Counted from the stretch's first letter, positions 1 to 9,510 are shown. The stretch is 36,225 bases of DNA from an uncultured Bacteroidota bacterium (GCA_903870175.1 CAIQBY010000076.1:1-36225), one strand, 5' to 3'. Translations and numbers: made by a program. The notes: a model not told the origin generated them from the sequence alone.

Positions 1-97
1 CGCTGGTTAGATATTCCTTGATTATTTCTACTCGCTCTGTTCTGGTATAATACCTTGCTGATTTTTGAATGATTTTTTCTTTCTTTTTCTTGTCCAT
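1..97 (-). CDS. Transposase-like protein, N-terminus only (runs off window)
   Basis: The minus strand from an ATG at 95-97 is open to the window edge and encodes 32 residues beginning MDKKKKEKIIQKSARYY and continuing TRTERVEIIKEYLTS. A basic start followed by a 'TRxERVEIIKEYL' helix resembles the helix-turn-helix head of IS3-type OrfA proteins and related Bacteroidota transposases. That is recall of family style, not a search result. The frame would continue outside the window, so family and integrity cannot be judged. A hairpin-forming repeat lies directly upstream, as would fit the end of an insertion sequence. The overlapping plus-strand frame through the tandem repeats is the weaker alternative. 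A non-transposase HTH protein cannot be excluded. Confidence 0.5.
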   Translation of the reverse strand, partial: MDKKKKEKIIQKSARYYTRTERVEIIKEYLTS

Positions 98-98
98 T

Positions 99-118
99 TT
101 TACACTTTTTTGTGTAAA
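99..118. repeat. Short perfect inverted repeat upstream of the transposase-like start
   Basis: TTTACAC (99-105) and GTGTAAA (112-118) are perfect 7-bp arms around a T-rich 6-nt spacer. The element sits immediately before the leftward start codon at 97. It may be the tip or promoter region of an insertion sequence, or an operator. The GTGTAA core recurs in the tandem array that follows. Confidence 0.5.
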
Positions 119-136
119 CCTATTTCAGGACAAGAC

Positions 137-260
137 AACCCAACGACTTGTGTAAGCAACCCAACGACTTGTGTAAACAACCCAACGAGTTGTGTAAACA
201 ACCCAACGACTTGTGTAAGTAACCCAACGAGTTGTGTAAGTAACCCAACGAGTTGTGAGT
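137..260. repeat. 21-bp tandem array 1, six near-identical copies
   Basis: Six copies start at 137, 158, 179, 200, 221 and 242 with an exact 21-bp period; the last is truncated. The unit is AACCCAACGASTTGTGTAARY, where S marks a C/G alternation (copies 1, 2 and 4 have C; 3, 5 and 6 have G). The core CAACGAGTTG has dyad symmetry (arms CAAC/GTTG). Because 21 is divisible by three, both strands stay open across the array and give artificial Cys-rich or Trp-rich heptapeptide repeats. No convincing gene contains it. The remaining 261-473 shows nothing identifiable. Confidence 0.9.
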
Positions 261-485
261 GTGGATTTACGAGTTTTTGGGGTTGTGGATGGAAAACTTG
301 GGAAGGGCGCAGGACTTTGAACTTTGCCTTTCAATTAGACATTAGTCTTTAACTGAGGAAGTGGCAACATTTTTGCTGGTATTAATATGGTTGTTGAAAA
401 CGATTGTTTAAAAGTTTGCGGGAGTAGTGTTTGAGGATAAAGAAAAAAATATTAATTTTATAAAAATTATTAATTGAATCGAATT

Positions 486-1904
486 GTGAAAAACAAAACA
501 TGGATATCTATTGCCAAATCATTGCTGCTGGCTGCATTGATAAATGTTTGCTTTTTTGCCAATGCACAGGTTAATGTCAACTCTATTCCTGTAGTTGAGA
601 AATATGTGGTAGGTTACAATGATGTGACCAGAATGAAATTTATGAATGATGATGCACTTTATAAGGAAGGCTGGCATACTTTACCTCAACCGCAATTTTG
701 GCAGAAAATTATGTTGCTGTCGCCTGATTCGGCGATAATAAGTGTTGCGAGTAATCGTCAGTTGCTTGATAAAATCTCGATGAAAGACTGGGGCAGGATG
801 ACCGAAGTGCAACATACTATATATAAGGATAGTTTGAAACGGAAGTATTTTGTTTCGGATAGCAGTGTGCTGTTGGTTACTGCGGGGAAAAAAGATTTTT
901 ATGATTATAAAAAAGCGATGCCGGTAATTAACCGTTCGATAGATGTTTTTCGTCAATATGGTGTTGACCCTTGGTATGCGGAGGCAATATTGCTGATTGA
1001 AAGTCCGGGAAAGATGAATACGAAATCGGGTGTTGGGGCGAATGGGCCGTTTCAATTGATGAAAACTGTGGCTCGCAAGGAAGGACTGATTGTAAATGGA
1101 AAGATAGATGAGCGGACAGATGTGGAAAAATCGGCAATGGGTGCTTCGCGATTGTTGAGTACTATTTGTATTCCTTATACGAAAGCAATGCTTGACAGTG
1201 CTCATGTGGCATACAATGAAACTGATTTGTGGTTTAGATTATTAGTGTTGCATTCTTATCATGCGGGAGCAGGAAATGTGGCTGGTGTGATAAAAAAGAT
1301 AAAACCGTGTGAAGGCGGAATGCAGCTTATACAGCAGGTTTGGCAAACAACATACGGCGGATTCAGGAATGCTTCGCAGAATTATTCACAATTGGCATTG
1401 GCAGCATTTTGTAACTTTGATGAACTGGTGATGCAGCAAAAAGATTCGGTATATCTGATTGATGGAGACAGAATGTATAACAGGTATGCTACCTGCAGAT
1501 GTACTCCATACAACGATTGCGACTATCTTGGCAATTGCATTAAAAAATATGAAGGTGATTTGGTAGATGGCACGATTCCTTTTGATTATTTTATTTCGAA
1601 AGTAAATGCTGTCCGGTCAGAACTGAGTGGCTTGGCTCCAAATGCTTCTGCGTATGATGATGAACAGATAAATGATGTTGGTTTCAAATTATTAAAAGCA
1701 CGCAGAATGCAGGAGGCATTTAAAGTTTTTAAGTTGAACGAAATTAATTACCCGTATTCGTGGGGCGTATATCATGGATTGGGAGAGACCTACCAGATGA
1801 TGGGGCAAAAGAATCAGGCACTGGCATATTACCGGAAGTCGATAAAATTAAATCCTAATAACGAAGAAGGATTAAAGGCAATCGCACGATTGTCGGGGAA
1901 ATAA
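486..1904 (+). CDS. Lytic transglycosylase (SLT domain) with C-terminal TPR
   Basis: Likely periplasmic murein transglycosylase that cleaves the MurNAc-GlcNAc bond of peptidoglycan. From the GTG at 486 the protein begins MKNKTWISIAKSLLL and has a typical signal peptide ending near FFANAQ. A TTG at 474 is in frame but adds residues before the natural Lys-rich start. The SLT domain is seen as LLIESPGKMNTKSGVGANG followed by PFQLM; the Glu at about residue 172 would be the catalytic acid. A later HSYHAGAGNV corresponds to the AYNAGPG motif of the family. The last 70 residues form a tetratricopeptide-like pair (HGLGETYQMMGQKNQALAYY), probably for protein contacts. It converges on phoH with a 25-bp gap. 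The family call is solid; the exact MltD or MltE-like subtype is not determined. Confidence 0.85.
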   Translation: MKNKTWISIAKSLLLAALINVCFFANAQVNVNSIPVVEKYVVGYNDVTRMKFMNDDALYKEGWHTLPQPQFWQKIMLLSPDSAIISVASNRQLLDKISMKDWGRMTEVQHTIYKDSLKRKYFVSDSSVLLVTAGKKDFYDYKKAMPVINRSIDVFRQYGVDPWYAEAILLIESPGKMNTKSGVGANGPFQLMKTVARKEGLIVNGKIDERTDVEKSAMGASRLLSTICIPYTKAMLDSAHVAYNETDLWFRLLVLHSYHAGAGNVAGVIKKIKPCEGGMQLIQQVWQTTYGGFRNASQNYSQLALAAFCNFDELVMQQKDSVYLIDGDRMYNRYATCRCTPYNDCDYLGNCIKKYEGDLVDGTIPFDYFISKVNAVRSELSGLAPNASAYDDEQINDVGFKLLKARRMQEAFKVFKLNEINYPYSWGVYHGLGETYQMMGQKNQALAYYRKSIKLNPNNEEGLKAIARLSGK

Positions 1905-1929
1905 AAAACACATTACTTACTTCTTATTT

Positions 1930-3261
1930 CTACAAGAACTCATTTGCTAAATTAGCAAGTTCGGACCGCTCTCCTTTTTCGAGAGTGATGTGAGTATATA
2001 AAGACTGGTCCTTTAGTTTATCAATTAAATAAGACAGTCCATTACTTTGTGAATCGAGATAAGGAGTATCAATCTGGTAAATATCACCAGTAAAAATCAT
2101 TTTTGTATTTTCACCTGCACGACTGATAATTGTTTTCACTTCGTGTGGAGTTAAGTTCTGAGCTTCATCAACAATAAAAAATACATCAGATAAACTTCTG
2201 CCTCTAATATACGCCAGCGGGCAAACAACGAGTTTTTCGTGTTCGACCATTTCAGTAATTTGCTTGTACTCTTTATCTTTTTCGGAGAATTGGTTTTTGA
2301 TATATTTTAAATTGTCCCATAATGGTTCCATATATGGATTCAATTTCGATTTAATATCACCAGGTAAATAGCCGATATCTTTATTGCTCAACGGAACAAT
2401 AGGACGGGCAAGGTAAATCTGATGGTATGTTCTGCGCTGCTCCAACGCACCGGCTAAAGACAATAATGTTTTGCCGGTACCGGCAACCCCTTGAATTGTT
2501 ACAAGTTTAATGTCAGGATTCATTATTGCATCCAAAGCAAATGCCTGTTCGGCATTACGAGGATTGATACCAAATGCGGTAACCTTTTTTACTCTATCCA
2601 ATGTGTCTTTAACAGGACTATAAGATGCGAGCACAGATTTAGAACCGTTTTTAAGAACATAAAAATGATTTGATTTAGGTTTATTCTTCTTTAATATAGA
2701 AGAAGATTCACAAAATCCTTTTTCATAAATCTCATTAATTATATCAGAAGAAACTTTTTGTATTTCACTTCTGCCAGTATAAAGCTGCTCGGTGACATCC
2801 TGTATTTTTCCGGTTTTATAATCTTCCGCTGTTAAGTCGAGGGACTTAGCTTTGATACGAAGATTAATATCCTTAGTAACCAGTATTACTTTTCTATTGG
2901 GATATTTTTCGGCAACATACATTGCAGTATTTAAAATGCGATGGTCACCTTTTTTTTCTCCAAAGACTTTCTCTGCATCAATCTTTGAACTCTGATGCAT
3001 TTCAATCATAATATTACCATGACCTTTACCATTGATATTTAACCAATCGGTAAGGGTATGATCATTTGAAATTTTATCAATATATCGGGTAAACTCGCGA
3101 GCTGCGAAATTTTTGGTATCGTTACCTTTTTTAAAATTGTCAAGTTCTTCAAGAACGGTTATTGGAATAACCACATCGTGTTCTTTAAAACTCTTAGCCG
3201 CCATGTGGTCGTAAATAATTACACTAGTATCAAGAACGAAAATCTTTTTCTCTTTCACCAT
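1930..3261 (-). CDS. PIN-PhoH family ATPase
   Basis: Cytoplasmic fusion of an N-terminal PIN RNase domain and a C-terminal PhoH ATP-binding domain, the YlaK-like architecture widespread in bacteria and thought to act in RNA metabolism. The PIN part opens FVLDTSVIIYDH, giving the first acidic metal ligand, and continues VIPITVLEELDNFKKG. The PhoH part has Walker A GVAGTGKT at about residues 258-265 and Walker B FFIVDEAQNLTPHEVKTII near residue 360, followed by TGDIYQID. The ATG at 3261 (MVKEKKIFVLD) is preferred over an upstream in-frame ATG at 3315, which would add 18 hydrophobic residues before the PIN domain. It is divergent from the secreted-protein gene at 3491, across a 229-bp spacer. 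Length (443 residues) fits the family. Confidence 0.9.
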   Translation of the reverse strand: MVKEKKIFVLDTSVIIYDHMAAKSFKEHDVVIPITVLEELDNFKKGNDTKNFAAREFTRYIDKISNDHTLTDWLNINGKGHGNIMIEMHQSSKIDAEKVFGEKKGDHRILNTAMYVAEKYPNRKVILVTKDINLRIKAKSLDLTAEDYKTGKIQDVTEQLYTGRSEIQKVSSDIINEIYEKGFCESSSILKKNKPKSNHFYVLKNGSKSVLASYSPVKDTLDRVKKVTAFGINPRNAEQAFALDAIMNPDIKLVTIQGVAGTGKTLLSLAGALEQRRTYHQIYLARPIVPLSNKDIGYLPGDIKSKLNPYMEPLWDNLKYIKNQFSEKDKEYKQITEMVEHEKLVVCPLAYIRGRSLSDVFFIVDEAQNLTPHEVKTIISRAGENTKMIFTGDIYQIDTPYLDSQSNGLSYLIDKLKDQSLYTHITLEKGERSELANLANEFL

Positions 3262-3432
3262 ATTCAGAACGCTTATAAAATTATAATGGGATAAAACTAT
3301 GAAAACAAAAAGCAACTTTATGTTATCAACAGGAAAGAAATGAACAAAACGATGTTCAAAGAATTGATATGTCCATTCAATATTCTATGGCAATCTCTTA
3401 ATATCTTGCTTTAGTCTATTTTACAATAATTA

Positions 3433-3465
3433 TTTGAAATATTTGGTAAAAAAGCAGTAATTTTG
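3433..3465 (+). promoter_or_regulatory. Bacteroidota-type promoter for the secreted-protein gene at 3491
   Basis: A -33 element TTTG (3433-3436) lies 21 nt before TAATTTTG (3458-3465), a perfect TAnnTTTG -7 element. The predicted start of transcription falls about 20 nt before the ATG. Confidence 0.55.
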
Positions 3466-3490
3466 TCATTCAAAAACATATTATAAGATC

Positions 3491-6034
3491 ATGAAAAAAG
3501 CTACATTAATTATTGCCGGTATATTTGTCATTAGTTCTATATTTGCTCAGCGAACAAATGACAAGAAGAGTGAGTCGGGATTTGTTCAATGCTCTGAATT
3601 CCACGAGACAAAACCACTAAGAGAACTATTTCCTAACAGTGCTGAAGAAGAAAAAACAGCATTTGTAGAACGTGAAATAGAAGACAGGGATGGAAATATA
3701 CCTCAACAATTCCCAAAAACAGTTGAACACGATGGTCCTGTTTACGGTAATGATCCAACAACAATTCAATCAACTATGGGAAGCATTCACAACAGGGCAC
3801 CTATTCATAGCTGGGCAGGGCAGGCAGCCACAGGATTTTTTCCTTTAGATCCTTCAGGTGCAGTTGGTCCAAACCATTATGTTCAAATGATAAATGCGAC
3901 TACATTTAAAGTTTGGAACAAAACAGGAACAGCTTTATTAACTGGTACATTAGGAAATTTATGGTCGCCGGCAACCGCAAATGATGGTGATCCGGTAGTG
4001 CTTTATGACAAAGGAGCTGACCGTTGGTTTATGTCACAATTCGGGCAGACAGGAAACAGTATTTACATAGCAATATCAAAAACAGCTGACCCTACTGGAG
4101 CTTGGTACACCTATACATTTACTTCTCCAGTATTTCCTGATTACTTAAAATTTTCTGTTTGGCAGGATGGATACTATATGTGTTCTAACGCTCAAACAAG
4201 AGTATTTGCTTTTGAAAGAGCAAAAATGCTTATTGGTGACGCATCTGCAAAATCTGTTTATGCTTCATATACACAAAGCCCAACTAGCGGGTTCTTTTGC
4301 CCAATGCCGGCAGATGCAGGAGATGGAACATTGCCTCCGGCAGGAACAAAATTACCCTTCTTCGCTTACACAGATAATGGTTGGGGAGGATCAAATACTG
4401 ATGCAGTAAAAGTTTGGAATACCACAGTTACATGGGGCACAACCCCAACAATGACAGCTACTTTAAATGCTACTTTAGCAACTGCAGCCTTTGATGCATC
4501 ATACAATTCGAGCTGGAATGACGTTTCGCAACCTGGGACTACTCAAATGCTTGATGGAATTGGCGGTGTTTGTATGTTCAGAGCGCAGTATAAAGTATGG
4601 AGCACTTATAATTCAGTCGTGCTTAACTGGGCAGTAAAAATAAGTTCGACCCAACGGAGTATTAAATGGGTGGAATTACGCCAGAATTCATCAGGTACGT
4701 GGTCATTATATCAGGAGGGTATTTATACGCCTGATACCGATACCCGATGGATGGGAAGTATTGCAATGGATAATAATGGCGGGATTGCATTGTGTTATAT
4801 GAAATCAAATTCTTCAACAATTTATCCCGGATTATATTATACAGGCAGAAAGGCATGCGACCCACTTGGACAAATGACAATTGCTGAAACTCAAGTGGTA
4901 GCAGGTATCGCATCTCAAACAGGTGGTGTGAACCGAGATGGCGATTACTCTGAAACATGGCTTGATCCTGATGGTGTTACCTTTTGGCATACCGGCATGT
5001 ATATGGGAACAGGTGGCGCTCAAAAAACACAGGTATATTCTTTTACATTACCTCAATGTATAGTAAGTGCACCACCAGTAGCTGCTTTTTCTACTTCACA
5101 AACAACAATATGTACCAGCCAATCTGTTTCTTTTACTGATTTAAGTTCGAATCTTCCAACGTCTTGGTTATGGACTTTTGCCGGTGGAACTCCTGCGACT
5201 GACACCACTCAACTACCTACGGTTGTTTATAACTCTCCCGGAACATATCAAGTTAAACTTATTGCAACAAATTCTTATGGAAGTGGTGTAGATTCGGTAA
5301 CCAATTATATCACAGTAAATGCAGCACCGCCATCACCAACAGCAACCAGTAATTCTCCACTTTGTAACGGGCAAACTATTAATCTTTCTACTCCTACTGT
5401 TGCCGGTGCAACTTATACGTGGACAGGTCCAGTAAATTATTCCTCTACCGCTCAAAATGCTACCCGACCTGCAGCACCTGCCCTTTCAGGAACATACACA
5501 ATTACTCTAACAGAAGGTAGCTGTTCCAGTACAGGAACTGTATCCGTAGTTGTATATGCTAACCCTGCTGCACCGACAATAACAAATTCAGGTAATACAT
5601 TAACTTCGTCCGCTACTACAGGCAACCAATGGTATCTCAATGGTGTATTAATTTCCGGAGCTACCGGACGAACTTATACGTCTACTCAAAGTGGAGTATA
5701 TACTGATATTGTAACCGTTAACGGATGTTCTTCAACTGCTTCCAATTCAATAACCATTACTGGTATCGCAGAGTATTCAGAAGACAATTCTCTGGCTATT
5801 TATCCGAACCCTAATGAAGGTGCTTTTACAATTTCATTGCATTCAAATGTAAAAAGAACTTTCAAGGTTGAAATAGTAAATGAATTGGGACAATTAATTT
5901 TCACTCAGAATTTAAATGATGTTTATGGAGATTATACTCAACCTATTGATATTTCAAGGTTCGGAAAAGGTGTTTATATGTTTGTATTAACAGATGATAA
6001 ACACGAAACAGTGAAAAAGGTTATTGTTTATTAA
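3491..6034 (+). CDS. T9SS-exported PKD-domain surface protein (paralog 1)
   Basis: An 847-residue exported protein of unknown activity. It starts MKKATLIIAGIFVISSIFAQ, a clear signal peptide. Residues of about 20-525 form a large Trp/Tyr/Gly-rich region containing GAVGPNHYVQMINATTFKVW and DGDPVVLYDKGADRWFMSQF. The repeated short beta-rich segments suggest a propeller-like fold, but I do not recognise an enzyme family. A PKD domain follows at about 527-609 (SFTDLSSNLPTSWLWTFAGG), then Ig-like modules to about 755, including QWYLNGVLISGATGRTY. The last 80 residues (YPNPNEGAFTIS ... KKVIVY) are a type A T9SS sorting domain, so the protein should cross the outer membrane and be anchored or released. 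It is closely related to the next gene, with its own promoter and terminator, and the pair looks like a tandem duplication. Confidence 0.85.
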   Translation: MKKATLIIAGIFVISSIFAQRTNDKKSESGFVQCSEFHETKPLRELFPNSAEEEKTAFVEREIEDRDGNIPQQFPKTVEHDGPVYGNDPTTIQSTMGSIHNRAPIHSWAGQAATGFFPLDPSGAVGPNHYVQMINATTFKVWNKTGTALLTGTLGNLWSPATANDGDPVVLYDKGADRWFMSQFGQTGNSIYIAISKTADPTGAWYTYTFTSPVFPDYLKFSVWQDGYYMCSNAQTRVFAFERAKMLIGDASAKSVYASYTQSPTSGFFCPMPADAGDGTLPPAGTKLPFFAYTDNGWGGSNTDAVKVWNTTVTWGTTPTMTATLNATLATAAFDASYNSSWNDVSQPGTTQMLDGIGGVCMFRAQYKVWSTYNSVVLNWAVKISSTQRSIKWVELRQNSSGTWSLYQEGIYTPDTDTRWMGSIAMDNNGGIALCYMKSNSSTIYPGLYYTGRKACDPLGQMTIAETQVVAGIASQTGGVNRDGDYSETWLDPDGVTFWHTGMYMGTGGAQKTQVYSFTLPQCIVSAPPVAAFSTSQTTICTSQSVSFTDLSSNLPTSWLWTFAGGTPATDTTQLPTVVYNSPGTYQVKLIATNSYGSGVDSVTNYITVNAAPPSPTATSNSPLCNGQTINLSTPTVAGATYTWTGPVNYSSTAQNATRPAAPALSGTYTITLTEGSCSSTGTVSVVVYANPAAPTITNSGNTLTSSATTGNQWYLNGVLISGATGRTYTSTQSGVYTDIVTVNGCSSTASNSITITGIAEYSEDNSLAIYPNPNEGAFTISLHSNVKRTFKVEIVNELGQLIFTQNLNDVYGDYTQPIDISRFGKGVYMFVLTDDKHETVKKVIVY

Positions 6035-6064
6035 GGAATTAAAAAAAACTTCTTTTTTCTTAAT

Positions 6065-6093
6065 AAAAGTTCCGCAGAAATGCGGAACTTTTT
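6065..6093 (+). terminator. Intrinsic terminator after the first secreted-protein gene
   Basis: A perfect 12-bp stem, AAAAGTTCCGCA (6065-6076) against TGCGGAACTTTT (6081-6092), is closed by a GAAA tetraloop and followed by T residues. It lies 30 bp after the stop. The remainder of the spacer to 6327 shows no gene or repeat that I can support. Confidence 0.85.
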
Positions 6094-6327
6094 GCGTTTA
6101 TACCATTGAAGCGAATTCGATTTATCTAATGATGGTTTTTATATTTGGTTAATATTTCCCTTCCCTCAGTGAAGAATAAGGAGACCAAAAATAGTTGGCT
6201 GGACTTAATAACGAACAATGGCGTTAAGATATACAGTAAATACACCTTTTGTCTTTTTATTCATCTCCGAAAATTTGTGTTTAGTCTATAATTGACCTGT
6301 AAATTTTTTTAGCCTCTTTAGAAGTAT

Positions 6328-6335
6328 TACTTTTG
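6328..6335 (+). promoter_or_regulatory. Candidate -7 element for the gene at 6399
   Basis: TACTTTTG matches TAnnTTTG and lies 63 nt before the ATG. No good TTG sits at the usual -33 distance, only a T-run, so support is moderate. Confidence 0.4.
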
Positions 6336-6398
6336 CTTCGAAAAACAGAGTAATAACAAGATTAACTCTCGAAATTTTAATAAAGTATAACACTAAAA

Positions 6399-9281
6399 AT
6401 GAGAAAAAACACATTAATTATTGCAGGAATAATTGCAACGAATTTATTATTTGCACAACGCACCTCCAAACTTGAAGAGAAAACAAGTTTTGTTACATGT
6501 TCCGAATTTCATGTAACAAAACCTTTAAGCGAAATTTTTGCTAACAATCCATTAGAAGGAAATAATACATATCGTAAGCAGGAAAGTGAAGACCGAGAAA
6601 ATAACAGACCCCAGAAATTCCCATTGACTGTCGAAAAAGATGGCCCTGCTTATGGAAATGATCCTTCAACAATACAAACTACAGACGGTTTTATACATAA
6701 CAGAGCTCCATTACAAAGTTGGGCCGGGCAAACAGCTTCAGGTTTTACTCCATTAGATCCTTGCGGCGCAGCCGGACCTAATAACTATGTACAAATGATA
6801 AATGCAACCACATTTAAAGTGTATAGTAAAACAGGTACTGCCCAACTAACAGGTACTCTTGGTAATTTGTGGACGCCTCACCAAACATATAATGACGGTG
6901 ACCCTATTGTGCTTTACGATAAAGCTGCTGACAGATGGTTCTTCTCTCAATTTGGAGATAATGACGGTGCCGCAGGAAATTATGTTCACATTGCAATCTC
7001 ACAGACAGGTGACCCGACAGGTGCCTGGTACACTTATACATTTACCGCTCCTTTTTTTCCTGACTATTTGAAATTTTCTGTTTGGCAAGACGGGTATTAT
7101 ATGACTTGCAATTCCAATTCTGCCGGAGCTTCTCCAACAATATTCGTTTTTGAAAGAACTAAAATGCTTGCAGGTAATTCTGCTGCGAGAATGTTAACTA
7201 AAACGTATGCTCCTTCTTATAATTCAGGTTGGTTTTTTATTCCGTTAACTGCTGATGGAGGTGATGGGGCTTTGCCTGCTACCGGAGCACCTTGCCCTAT
7301 TTTCTCATATTCTGACAACGGATGGGGAAGTGGATATACTGACGCAATCAATGTTTTTCATATCGCTGTAAACTGGACTCCGACAACTCCGACTGCTACT
7401 GTTACTGCTGCCGGGACAATTGCAGCAGCAGCTTTTGATGCATCGTACGATTCAAACTGGAATGATGTTTCTCAACCTGGCACTACAGAAAAACTTGACG
7501 GAATTGGCGGAGCACTCATGTTCCGTGCCCAATATAAAATTTTCAGTGGATATAATTCAGTCGTGCTTTGCTGGGGAGTAAAAATAAGTTCAACTCAACG
7601 AGGAATTAAATGGTGCGAGCTGCGTCAAACAGGAGGAACGACTTCTTCATGGACAATGTATCAGGAAGGAATTTTTGCGCCAGCAACTGATAATCGTTGG
7701 ATGGGAAGTATTTCTCAAGATAATAATGGTTCTATAGCTCTTTGTTATTTAAGAGATAATGCAACTTCTATGTATCCTTCTTTGTATTATACCGGCAGAC
7801 GTTCTTGTGACCCGCTGGGAACTTTTACTGTCGCTGAAACATTAGTGAAAGCCGGTACAGCTTCTCAATCTACTTCAACAGGAAATCGTGATGGAGATTA
7901 CGCTGAAACTTGGCTTGACCCTGATGGGGTGACTTTCTGGAATACTGGTATGTATATTGGTTCCGGCGGAAGTCAGCAAACTCAGATTTATTCATTCCAA
8001 ATTGCTGCCTGTGCTGCTTCTGTGCCTCCTGTTGCTTCATTCACAGCAGCTTCCACATCAGTTTGTGCAGGTCAATCAATTGCATTTACAGATAACAGTA
8101 CCAATTCGCCAACAAGCTGGGCCTGGACATTTGCAGGACCTACAACTCTTACTTCAGCATCTCAAAGTCCTACTATGACTTTTGCGACAGCAGGAACTTA
8201 TAGTGTTACTCTTGTTGCTACAAATTCAGCAGGCAGTAATACTTCTGCAGTTACCAGCATTACTGTGAAGGCTATACCTGGGACACCAGCGCCTACTACC
8301 AATTCGCCGATATGCGCAGGTGCTACAATCAATTTAAATTCTACAGCAGTTACCGGTGCAACGTATGCATGGGCAGGACCAAGCACATATACTGCAACTA
8401 CTCAAAATGCAACACGGCCTACTGCTACTGCAGCAATGGCTGGCACTTATTCACTAACCGTTACAGTTAACGGCTGCACGTCTGTTGCCGGAACTTCTAC
8501 AGTAGTAGTAAATGCAAAACCTACAATTTCGAATACTACATTAACTCAAACCATATGCTCAGGTGCTACTGCATCTTTCATGGCTACATCAGCTACTACA
8601 GGTTCTACTTTTGCCTGGACAGCATCTGCTTCTGCAGGAACAGTTACAGGATGGACAGCGTCCGGAAGCGGCAATATATCCAATGTGTTGACTAATACAG
8701 GAACAACAAATGGAACTGTTACTTATGTGGTAACTCCTACAGGCCCTACTCCTACCAGCTGTGCAGGTACAGCATCCAATTTTGTAGTAACCGTGAAACC
8801 AACCCCTTCAACACCGGTTATCACTCAAAACGGAAACGTGCTTACCTCAAGTTCAGCAACCGGAAACCAGTGGTATCATAATGGAACGGCTATATCAGGC
8901 GCTACCGGGCAAACTTATACCGAGACAGCCAACGGAACTTATACTGATATTGTTACTACCAATGGTTGTTCGTCCACCGTATCCAACACTATAACTGTTA
9001 TAAATACCGGAATTAATGAATTAACTTTGAATAATTCATTGTCAATTTATCCAAATCCGAACAACGGAATATTTACTGTTTCCTTTGATGCCGCTTCAAA
9101 AACGAATTATAAAATTGAAATCACAAACGAAATAGGGCAATTGGTATTCAAACAGGCAATCAAAGATGCATCAGGCACATATTCTCAAACCATCGATATT
9201 TCAACGTATGGCAAAGGTATGTATCTGTTTACGCTTACCGATGATAAAAACCAATCCATCAAAAAAGTACTCGTATATTAA
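6399..9281 (+). CDS. T9SS-exported PKD-domain surface protein (paralog 2)
   Basis: A 960-residue paralog of the preceding gene product, sharing the signal peptide style (MRKNTLIIAGIIATNLLFAQ), the long N-terminal region (AAGPNNYVQMINATTFKVY; DGDPIVLYDKAADRWFFSQF) and the PKD domain at about 541-625 (SFTAASTSVCAGQSIAFTDN). It differs mainly by one additional Ig-like module (from about TISNTTLTQTICSGATASF through VVTPTGPTPTSCAGT), which accounts for most of the extra 113 residues. The C-terminus has the T9SS type A sorting domain (SIYPNPNNGIFTVSF ... KKVLVY). The substrate or partner is unknown. The same MRK/MKK-TLIIAGI start in both copies supports a tandem duplication followed by module gain or loss. 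It has its own terminator and a weak promoter, so the two genes appear separately transcribed. Confidence 0.85.
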   Translation: MRKNTLIIAGIIATNLLFAQRTSKLEEKTSFVTCSEFHVTKPLSEIFANNPLEGNNTYRKQESEDRENNRPQKFPLTVEKDGPAYGNDPSTIQTTDGFIHNRAPLQSWAGQTASGFTPLDPCGAAGPNNYVQMINATTFKVYSKTGTAQLTGTLGNLWTPHQTYNDGDPIVLYDKAADRWFFSQFGDNDGAAGNYVHIAISQTGDPTGAWYTYTFTAPFFPDYLKFSVWQDGYYMTCNSNSAGASPTIFVFERTKMLAGNSAARMLTKTYAPSYNSGWFFIPLTADGGDGALPATGAPCPIFSYSDNGWGSGYTDAINVFHIAVNWTPTTPTATVTAAGTIAAAAFDASYDSNWNDVSQPGTTEKLDGIGGALMFRAQYKIFSGYNSVVLCWGVKISSTQRGIKWCELRQTGGTTSSWTMYQEGIFAPATDNRWMGSISQDNNGSIALCYLRDNATSMYPSLYYTGRRSCDPLGTFTVAETLVKAGTASQSTSTGNRDGDYAETWLDPDGVTFWNTGMYIGSGGSQQTQIYSFQIAACAASVPPVASFTAASTSVCAGQSIAFTDNSTNSPTSWAWTFAGPTTLTSASQSPTMTFATAGTYSVTLVATNSAGSNTSAVTSITVKAIPGTPAPTTNSPICAGATINLNSTAVTGATYAWAGPSTYTATTQNATRPTATAAMAGTYSLTVTVNGCTSVAGTSTVVVNAKPTISNTTLTQTICSGATASFMATSATTGSTFAWTASASAGTVTGWTASGSGNISNVLTNTGTTNGTVTYVVTPTGPTPTSCAGTASNFVVTVKPTPSTPVITQNGNVLTSSSATGNQWYHNGTAISGATGQTYTETANGTYTDIVTTNGCSSTVSNTITVINTGINELTLNNSLSIYPNPNNGIFTVSFDAASKTNYKIEITNEIGQLVFKQAIKDASGTYSQTIDISTYGKGMYLFTLTDDKNQSIKKVLVY

Positions 9282-9308
9282 AGACTATAGTTTTTGTTTG
9301 TAAAAAAG

Positions 9309-9344
9309 TTCCGTTTCGCTTTAATCGAAACGGAATTTTTTTTT
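9309..9344 (+). terminator. Intrinsic terminator after the second secreted-protein gene
   Basis: TTCCGTTTCG (9309-9318) pairs perfectly with CGAAACGGAA (9326-9335) around a 7-nt loop, followed by nine T residues. It lies 27 bp after the stop codon. Confidence 0.85.
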
Positions 9345-9381
9345 CGCTCCTCCATTCCTCTTCCTAATTATGTGAATTGCT

Positions 9382-9405
9382 TTGTTTAAATATGGTTTTA
9401 AACAA
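9382..9405. repeat. Perfect 9-bp inverted repeat flanking array 2
   Basis: TTGTTTAAA (9382-9390) and TTTAAACAA (9397-9405) are perfect arms with a 6-nt spacer. There is no T-tract of terminator type. It may be a protein-binding site or an end of the repeat-bearing insertion. Confidence 0.5.
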
Positions 9406-9510
9406 TTGTTGATGCGCCATGGTGTTGGAAGAAGGGAATGGAGTGAAGTGTTTTTTGTCGTTTATAGAGAGGCAGTTAAAATGAAAAAAGGGAATTTTAA
9501 CAAATGCCTC

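Noticed and set aside
137-260. CRISPR array
   Set aside because: Repeats are directly adjoining with no unique spacers, and there are no cas genes. The same holds for the other two arrays.
65-352. Plus-strand 95-residue ORF through the Cys-rich heptapeptide repeats
   Set aside because: It is open only because the 21-bp repeat has no stop, starts inside the likely transposase gene on the other strand and has no promoter or recognisable C-terminus.
681-1205. Minus-strand 174-residue ORF within the transglycosylase gene
   Set aside because: Shadow frame. The plus-strand gene has a signal peptide, SLT motifs and TPR in order.
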